From Phenylobacterium aquaticum (GTDB taxonomy: Bacteria; Pseudomonadota; Alphaproteobacteria; Caulobacterales; Caulobacteraceae), in contig NZ_JALDPT010000013.1 of NCBI RefSeq assembly GCF_022695515.1, forward strand, positions 62,001 through 126,000: DNA of 64,000 nucleotides, written 5' to 3'. Both the position numbers and the translations under genes were made by a program. The notes below the pieces were generated by a model. It searched no databases and was not told the DNA's origin. It worked only from the letters and a program-made list of their open reading frames with translations. Below are positions 59,286-64,000 of the stretch, one piece after another. How positions within the stretch are numbered: position 1 is the first letter of the stretch; each line of letters begins with the position of its first letter.

Positions 59286-59402
59286 ACGGGCTCCTGACGT
59301 GATGGTGGCGCGGGACGCGGCCGTGTGCGAGTCACCGCACGAGGTCCGGCGCGATTGTCGAGACTAGCGAAGTGGATGTCGAGACCGCGATGAGCAAGCC
59401 CC

Positions 59403-59915
59403 GTGATTGACCTGCCGGCGATCGAAGGCGCGCTCACCGCCCTGGTCTCCGGGTCTGCGGTCGAGGAGTTGCAGGTGCTGCTGGAGCGCTGCGCCGACTT
59501 CGAGATCCTGGTGACAGGCGCGCCGCCGGGCCCCACCGCCGCCGAGGACCTGCTGGTCGACGCGCCCGAGGACCATCCCCTGCGCGACAAGTTCGTGATT
59601 GGGGTCTGGACGGACCAGGGTCTGACCGCGACCATCGACCTGCTGCGGCATTTTCCGCAGGAACACGTCTGGTATGTGGGCCTGCTGCTGGTCGCGCCGG
59701 AGTCCCGCGGCCAGGGCCTGGGCCGGCGCATCGTCGAGGCCCTGATCGATTGGGTGCGCCGCCAGGGCGGCCGGGCCTTGCGGCTGGTGGTTCAGGAGCA
59801 GAACCCCCGCGCCATGGCCTTCTGGCGGGCCCACGACTTCCAGCCGATCGGGACCGCAGTCCAGGAGCTGGAGGCCCGGACCAACCAGGTCACGCGGATG
59901 GAACGGCGCATCTGA
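59403..59915 (+). CDS. GNAT family N-acetyltransferase
   Basis: A 170-residue single-domain acetyltransferase. Motif A is LLLVAPESRGQGLGRRIVEA, and the following strand is RALRLVVQEQNPRAMAFWRA. GTG start at 59403. It is inserted on the plus strand in the dnaX-ybaB / recR neighbourhood; the substrate is unknown. It shares the V-A-P-E-x-RGQGLG stretch with the other GNAT (2340), but the rest differs. Confidence 0.88.
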   Translation: MIDLPAIEGALTALVSGSAVEELQVLLERCADFEILVTGAPPGPTAAEDLLVDAPEDHPLRDKFVIGVWTDQGLTATIDLLRHFPQEHVWYVGLLLVAPESRGQGLGRRIVEALIDWVRRQGGRALRLVVQEQNPRAMAFWRAHDFQPIGTAVQELEARTNQVTRMERRI

Positions 59916-59927
59916 CGCCGCCCGGCG

Positions 59928-60251
59928 TCAGAACTTCAGGCCGGGAATGCCCATGCCGGCCAGGGGGCCTGCGGCCTCGCGCATCAGATCGGCTTGGGCC
60001 GCGTCCAGCTTGCGCTTGGCGTCGGCGTGGGCGGCGACGATCAGGTCCGACAGCACCTCGCCCTCGCCGGGCGCCAGCAGGCTCTCGTCCATCTCGACCC
60101 CGGCCAGTTCGCCCGTTCCCTTCAGGGTCACCTTGACCATGCCGCCGCCGGAGGTGCCGTCGACCACGGTCTCGGCCAGCCGCGCCTGGGCGTCGGCCAG
60201 CTTCTGTTGCATCTGTTGGGCCTGCTTCATCAGGCCGCCGAGGTCTTTCAT
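59928..60251 (-). CDS. ybaB: Nucleoid-associated protein YbaB/EbfC
   Basis: A 107-residue DNA-binding protein. LMKQAQQMQQKLADAQARL is the long helix, followed by the strands VDGTSGGGMVKVTLKGTGEL and a C-terminal helix. It binds DNA as a dimer. It sits 9 bases after dnaX, in the conserved dnaX-ybaB arrangement. Confidence 0.95.
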   Translation of the reverse strand: MKDLGGLMKQAQQMQQKLADAQARLAETVVDGTSGGGMVKVTLKGTGELAGVEMDESLLAPGEGEVLSDLIVAAHADAKRKLDAAQADLMREAAGPLAGMGIPGLKF

Positions 60252-60260
60252 GCGGAACTC

Positions 60261-62099
60261 CTAGTCCTCGTCCTCTTCCGGCGCGTCGGTGACCGACGAG
60301 GGCTCGGGAAGCGGGGTGTTGCGAATGCTGATGATCTCCGCGCCCGGAAAGGCCTGCATGACCGCCTGGACGAAGGGATCCTGCTCCACCTGGCCGCGGA
60401 CCTCGCGCTCCTCGCGCTTCTGCCGCTCCCACAGGCTCTCGGCCCCGCCGCCGCCTTGGGCGGCGATCAGCCAGGGCTGGCCGGTCCATTCCTTGAGCTT
60501 GGAGACCAGGCGCTGGGCCAGATTGGTCGGGGCGCCGGGGGCCGGCTCGAACTCGATGGCGCCGGGCCGGAAACTGACGGGACGGACATAGCGCTCGACG
60601 TCGAGGCGCAAGGCGATGTCGCGCTTCTTCTCGATCAGGGCCAGGACGTCGGCGAAGGATTGCAGATTGGGCGCGGCCTCGGCCGCCTGGGGCTGGGGGG
60701 CCATCATCCGCCCCTGAGCCGTGACCCCGCCGCCGGACGACATTTGGCCGCCACCGCCGCCGCCCGAGGGGCCGCCCATGCCGCCGCCGGAGCCGCCGGT
60801 CGGCAGATCACCGGACTGCAGTCGCTTCAGGGCCTCCTCAGGCCCCGGCAGGTCGGCCGCATAGGCCAGGCGGATCAGGGCCATGTCGACGGCCGCGGCC
60901 GCGTCAGGCGCGCGCCGCACTTCCTCGTGGGCCCGCAGCAGCATCTGCCAGACCCGCGACAGGGATCCGGCCGAGACCGCGGCCCCCACCGCCGCCAGGC
61001 GCGCGGCCTGCTCCTTGGGCATGATCAGAGCCTGGACCCCGATCGCCTTGGCCACCGAGGCGGCGTGGGCGTGGTCGAGCAGGTCCAGCATCACCTGGCC
61101 CGGATCGGCGCCATAGCCATAGAGAGTGCGGAAGGTCTCGATCGCCGGACCGGCCTCGCCGCGCATCAGGAGTTCGAACAGGGCGATGGTCTGGGCCCGG
61201 TCGGCCAGGCCCAGCATGTCGCGGATCAGGGTGGCCGGGATGGTCATGCCCGGCTCGCCCTGCACGATCGCCTGGTCGAGCATGGACTGGGCGTCGCGCA
61301 TTGAGCCCTCGGCGGCCCGGGCGATGAGCATCAGCCCCTCGGCCTCCACCAGGGCGTTCTCCTTGCCGCAGATCATCTCCAGGCTTTTCACGATGACGTC
61401 CGGCTCGACGCGGCGCAGGTCGAAGCGCTGGCAGCGGGAGAGGATGGTCACCGGCACCTTGCGGATCTCGGTGGTGGCGAAGATGAACTTGGCGTGCGGC
61501 GGCGGCTCTTCCAGGGTCTTCAACAGCGCGTTGAAGGCGCCGGTGGAGAGCATGTGCACTTCGTCGATGATGTAGACCTTGTAGCGCGCCTCGACGGGGG
61601 CGTAGCGCACGCCGTCCAGCAGTTCGCGCATGTCGGCCACCCCGGTGCGGCTGGCGGCGTCCAGCTCCAGCACGTCCATGTGCCGGCCCTCGATGATGGC
61701 GCGGCAGTGCCGGCCCTCTTCGCGCAGGTCCAGGCTAGGCTCGTGGATGGTGTCGGTCTCGTAGTTCAGGGCTCGGGCCAGCAGGCGCGCCGTGGTGGTC
61801 TTGCCGACGCCGCGCACCCCGGTGAGCATGAAGGCATGCGCGATCCGGCCGGAGGAGAAGGCGTTGCGCAGGGTGCGCACCATCGCCTCCTGGCCATAGA
61901 GATCCTCGAAGGACCTCGGCCGGTACTTGCGGGCGATGACGGTGTAGGCGGCCGACGGAGCCTCGGCCGCCGCGGCGGGCTTGGGCGCCGGGGGCGCCCC
62001 GAACATGTCGGCGGTGTCGGGATCGCGCTCCGGCGGTTCGGGCGGACCTGCGTCAGCGTCGCCAGCTTCAGACCAGGGCGGGAAATCTTCGTCGGCCAT
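60261..62099 (-). CDS. dnaX: DNA polymerase III subunit tau/gamma
   Basis: A 612-residue clamp-loader ATPase. Walker A is GVRGVGKTTTARLLARAL; Walker B is IIDEVHMLS; the sensor is LSRCQRF. Three of the four zinc Cys of E. coli DnaX are lost (only EEGRHCRAI keeps one). A Gly-rich tract (about residues 431-455) separates the ATPase core from the tau tail. In Caulobacter such a tract halts ClpXP digestion and yields gamma, which is known for that organism; here it is an inference. It is upstream of ybaB. Confidence 0.96.
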   Translation of the reverse strand: MADEDFPPWSEAGDADAGPPEPPERDPDTADMFGAPPAPKPAAAAEAPSAAYTVIARKYRPRSFEDLYGQEAMVRTLRNAFSSGRIAHAFMLTGVRGVGKTTTARLLARALNYETDTIHEPSLDLREEGRHCRAIIEGRHMDVLELDAASRTGVADMRELLDGVRYAPVEARYKVYIIDEVHMLSTGAFNALLKTLEEPPPHAKFIFATTEIRKVPVTILSRCQRFDLRRVEPDVIVKSLEMICGKENALVEAEGLMLIARAAEGSMRDAQSMLDQAIVQGEPGMTIPATLIRDMLGLADRAQTIALFELLMRGEAGPAIETFRTLYGYGADPGQVMLDLLDHAHAASVAKAIGVQALIMPKEQAARLAAVGAAVSAGSLSRVWQMLLRAHEEVRRAPDAAAAVDMALIRLAYAADLPGPEEALKRLQSGDLPTGGSGGGMGGPSGGGGGGQMSSGGGVTAQGRMMAPQPQAAEAAPNLQSFADVLALIEKKRDIALRLDVERYVRPVSFRPGAIEFEPAPGAPTNLAQRLVSKLKEWTGQPWLIAAQGGGGAESLWERQKREEREVRGQVEQDPFVQAVMQAFPGAEIISIRNTPLPEPSSVTDAPEEDED

Positions 62100-62135
62100 G
62101 GGCGCCTGAACTGGAGGCTTGGGGACTTGGGAATA

Positions 62136-62239
62136 GGGTGGAGACCGAACGACGACCCGGAGCGAAACTCGTTACGGCTGCTTCCTTCCGGACCTGACCG
62201 GGTTGGCGAGGCGTCCGCCCGTCGCCGATCTCCGCCCCC
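62136..62239 (-). ncRNA. ffs: Signal recognition particle RNA (4.5S type)
   Basis: On the minus strand the region carries the near-universal SRP core ggtcaggtccggaaggaag followed by cagcc, at 62176-62199. The flanks gggggcggagatcgg and ggtctccaccct can pair as the outer stem. This gives about 104 nucleotides, the small bacterial type without an Alu domain. It binds Ffh and targets membrane proteins. It lies between dnaX and nudC. The exact ends are estimates. Confidence 0.93.
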
Positions 62240-62294
62240 TATATCGCGACCTTGAGGGTCGCGCGCAAGCTTGGGCTCATCTAGAACTGTGGGC

Positions 62295-63218
62295 ATGCCT
62301 CTTACAGCCTTCCAGAACACCTTCGCCGGCAACCCCCTGAACCGCGCCAGCGAGCGCCGCGGAGACGCCGCCTGGCTCGCCGAGCAGGTCGCCTCGTCCG
62401 AGTCCCTGGGCATCGCCCTGTGGAACGGCAAGCCCTTCGTCGAGAAGGCCGCCAATGGCGACCTGCAGATCGCCTACCTGCCCGCGCGCCTGGTCGAGGA
62501 CCTGGCCGGGAGCCCCGAGCGCCTGCTGTTCATGGGCTTGTGGAAGGAGACCGCGATCTTCGCCGTCGACCTGGAGGGCGGCGCCGACCCGGCCGAGGGA
62601 CCCCTGGCGGGCCTGGGCCGATTCGAGGACCTGCGCGGCGTGGCCCTGCGCCTGCCGGCCACGGACGCCTCGATCGTCGCCACCGCCAAGGCGATGTTCG
62701 AGTGGCGCCGCCGTCACCGCTTCTGCGCCGCCTGCGGCCATGCGTCAGAACCGGCCGAGGGCGGCTGGAAGCGGATCTGCCCCTCCTGCAACGCCGAGCA
62801 CTTCCCCCGCACCGACCCCGTGGTGATCATGCTGGCCGTGTTCGAGGACCGCTGCATGCTGGGCCGCCAGGAGATCTGGCCCAAGGGCATGTTCTCGGCC
62901 CTGGCCGGCTTCCTGGAGCCCGGCGAATCGATCGAGGAGGCCTGCGCCCGCGAACTTGAGGAAGAGGCGGGCCTGAAGACCCTCTCGGTCGCCTATCACT
63001 CGACCCAGCCCTGGCCCTATCCGTCGTCCCTGATGATCGGCCTGATCGCCCAGGTGGCCGACGACGACGCCGCCCCCGACCAGACCGAACTGTCGGAAGT
63101 GCGCTGGTTCACCAAGGCCGAGGCCCGCGCCCTGCTGGCCGGCGAAGTCCCCGCCACCTTCGCGCCCCCCCCGATGGCCATCGCCCACCAGCTGATCAAG
63201 GCCTGGGCGGAAAGCTGA
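62295..63218 (+). CDS. nudC: NAD(+) diphosphatase / RNA decapping NudC
   Basis: A 307-residue Nudix hydrolase cutting NADH or NAD-capped RNA. The zinc ribbon is CAACGHASEPAEGGWKRICP with a further Cys pair, then NAEHFPRTDPVVIML. The Nudix box is GFLEPGESIEEACARELEEE, then AGL. The SQPWPFPxS motif is read here as TQPWPYPSSLM. The ATG at 62295 is used. It is divergent from ffs/dnaX. Confidence 0.94.
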   Translation: MPLTAFQNTFAGNPLNRASERRGDAAWLAEQVASSESLGIALWNGKPFVEKAANGDLQIAYLPARLVEDLAGSPERLLFMGLWKETAIFAVDLEGGADPAEGPLAGLGRFEDLRGVALRLPATDASIVATAKAMFEWRRRHRFCAACGHASEPAEGGWKRICPSCNAEHFPRTDPVVIMLAVFEDRCMLGRQEIWPKGMFSALAGFLEPGESIEEACARELEEEAGLKTLSVAYHSTQPWPYPSSLMIGLIAQVADDDAAPDQTELSEVRWFTKAEARALLAGEVPATFAPPPMAIAHQLIKAWAES

Positions 63219-63241
63219 GGTGAGCCGCTGGCCTGCGCTGT

Positions 63242-63391
63242 CCTTCTCCCCCTGCGGGAGTAGGTGGCCCGAAGGGCCGGATGAGGGGTCGAGCAGGCTT
63301 CTCCGAAAAGGCCCTCGAAGGAAACACGGATGACGGAGCAAAACCCCTCATCCGTCGGCTTCGCCGACACCTTCTCCCGCAAGGGGAGAAG
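63242..63391. repeat. Inverted repeat element between nudC and the DUF559 gene
   Basis: Left arm ccttctccccctgcgggag, aggtggcccgaagggcc and ggatgagggg; right arm cccctcatccgtcggcttcg then ccttctcccgcaaggggaga. The two arms are imperfect inverse copies about 55 bases apart. Such words are dispersed in GC-rich proteobacterial genomes. The 3' end of the DUF559 gene runs into the right arm. Confidence 0.78.
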
Positions 63392-63752
63392 GGAAATCCT
63401 CGTCCCAGCGCTTGAGGGGCGCCTTTGCTTCGATCCAGGCGCAGATCATACCTAGAACTTCCGCCCGAGACGCCGCGATCTGGTCGTTGGAGAACCGCAA
63501 CACCGTGAAGCCTTGGGCGCTCAGCCAACTATCTCGGATGCTGTCATCCTGATGGAACGGCCCATCCGCCTCGATAATCAGCCGATGTCTAGGGCAGAGA
63601 AAATCCACCACATAGGGACCGAGCGGCGCCTGCCGGCGAAATTTGACGCCTAGCAGCCGTCGATCACGCAAGACCTTCCAAAGCCTCGCCTCTTGCGCTG
63701 TCGGCGACTGGCGCATGCGCCTTGCGAAGGCGCGTTTAGGTCTCTGAGCCAT
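63348..63752 (-). CDS. DUF559 (endonuclease-fold) protein
   Basis: A 134-residue protein of the restriction-endonuclease-like family (Vsr-like). ARRMRQSPTAQEARLWKVLR opens it. FRRQAPLGPYVVDFLCPRHR and LIIEADGPFHQDD contain the likely E-x-D metal site; VLRFSNDQIAASRAEVLGMI is the last element. The final residues (PSPLAGEGVGEADG) are translated from the repeat at 63348-63391. Biological role unknown. It is divergent from the GST gene. Confidence 0.85.
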   Translation of the reverse strand: MAQRPKRAFARRMRQSPTAQEARLWKVLRDRRLLGVKFRRQAPLGPYVVDFLCPRHRLIIEADGPFHQDDSIRDSWLSAQGFTVLRFSNDQIAASRAEVLGMICAWIEAKAPLKRWDEDFPSPLAGEGVGEADG

Positions 63753-63848
63753 CCGGAAACGCTATCAAATGTTCTCTTATTGTTCCAGTCACGCTCCATC
63801 GAACATCGACGCGCCTCGGCGCCCCCGATCGCACGGCTCCTGACCTCA

Positions 63849-63876
63849 CCCTGCTGACAGTCTGCTGTCAGCAGGG
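63849..63876. promoter_or_regulatory. Perfect 12-base palindrome upstream of the GST gene
   Basis: ccctgctgacag and ctgtcagcaggg are exact reverse complements around a 4-base tctg loop. It lies 38 bases before the GST start and 96 bases before the divergent DUF559 start, so an operator or a terminator are both possible. Confidence 0.45.
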
Positions 63877-63914
63877 GGCGGTAGAGTGGCTTCATCACCT
63901 CACGGAGCCCGGCC

Positions 63915-64000
63915 ATGTCCCAGGAAATCACCTTCTACACCCACCCCATGTCCCGCGGCCGCGTGGTCCGCTGGATGCTGGAGGAAGTGGGCCAGCCCTA
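63915..64000 (+). CDS. Glutathione S-transferase, 5' end only
   Basis: The reading from the ATG at 63915 gives MSQEITFYTHPMSRGRVVRW, then MLEEVGQPY before the window ends. TFYTHPMSRGRVVRWMLEE-type starts are the thioredoxin-like N-domain of GSTs, with Ser13 as the likely catalytic residue. Only 28 residues are visible. Confidence 0.75.
   Translation, partial: MSQEITFYTHPMSRGRVVRWMLEEVGQP

Overview
The window is 64 kb of very GC-rich, densely coding DNA from an alphaproteobacterium, most likely a member of the Caulobacteraceae (Caulobacter or Phenylobacterium type; the genus is an inference). The signs are a PhaR/thiolase polyhydroxybutyrate locus, an RpoH-type sigma factor with alphaproteobacterial features, a DnaX with a glycine tract like that of Caulobacter, GANTC (CcrM-type) sites in a chemoreceptor promoter, and many 4-base ATGA gene overlaps. 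It reads as chromosomal core with a few accessory inserts. I see no prophage, insertion sequence, CRISPR array, tRNA or rRNA.

Layout. 1-2.2 kb: thiolase (cut by the window edge) and divergent phaR. 2.3-4.5 kb: small genes (GNAT, HTH protein, membrane protein) and a family 2 glycosyltransferase. 4.6-8.4 kb: family 39 glycosyltransferase, HMG-CoA lyase-type enzyme and type II NADH dehydrogenase as a plus-strand run. 8.4-14.1 kb: a minus-strand run, cysS - SRPBCC protein - NifU-like scaffold - yidD - thrS - glycosyltransferase. 14.2-18.5 kb: folE, a DUF817 membrane protein, hisI, a LysE exporter and a Tat-exported PhoD phosphatase. 18.6-24.7 kb: rluD (frameshifted), rpoH, a pseudo-receiver protein, purA, a VOC protein and a PLP dehydratase. 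24.7-31.4 kb: a membrane protein and a complete tripartite RND efflux operon. 31.6-41.1 kb: M28 peptidase, DUF72, a TonB-C-like secreted protein, a chemoreceptor, a cysteine-patterned secreted protein, TetR/hydrolase/oxidoreductase, a small conserved protein and methionine aminopeptidase. 41.3-48.7 kb: rpmH-rnpA-yidC-engB, then an acyl-CoA dehydrogenase and an amidohydrolase, then argB and a HAD nucleotidase. 48.7-54.4 kb: dapD (frameshifted), cupin, an AT-rich regulator locus, dapE, truA and fmt. 54.5-57.4 kb: lipoproteins, a two-winged-helix regulator, a structured intergenic region, and def (frameshifted near its 3' end). 57.4-64 kb: rmuC, recR, ybaB, dnaX, the SRP RNA gene ffs, nudC, a DUF559 protein and the start of a glutathione S-transferase.

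Functionally the window holds translation and its maturation (thrS, cysS, rpmH, rnpA, map, def, fmt, truA, rluD), membrane protein insertion (yidC, yidD, ffs, engB), replication and repair (dnaX, ybaB, recR, rmuC), amino-acid and cofactor synthesis (dapD, dapE, argB, hisI, folE, purA) and envelope functions.

The main oddities are three independent one-base deletions in normally conserved genes (rluD, dapD, def), which look more like consensus-sequence errors than decay; a receiver-like protein with Glu at the phospho-Asp position; a secreted protein with mirror-symmetric cysteine spacing; an apparently catalytically dead DnaQ-like protein next to a small regulator with an AT-rich promoter; and a hairpin-rich 408-base intergenic region that may encode an RNA. 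I found no clear-cut new multi-gene system; the last three loci are the best candidates for undescribed biology.
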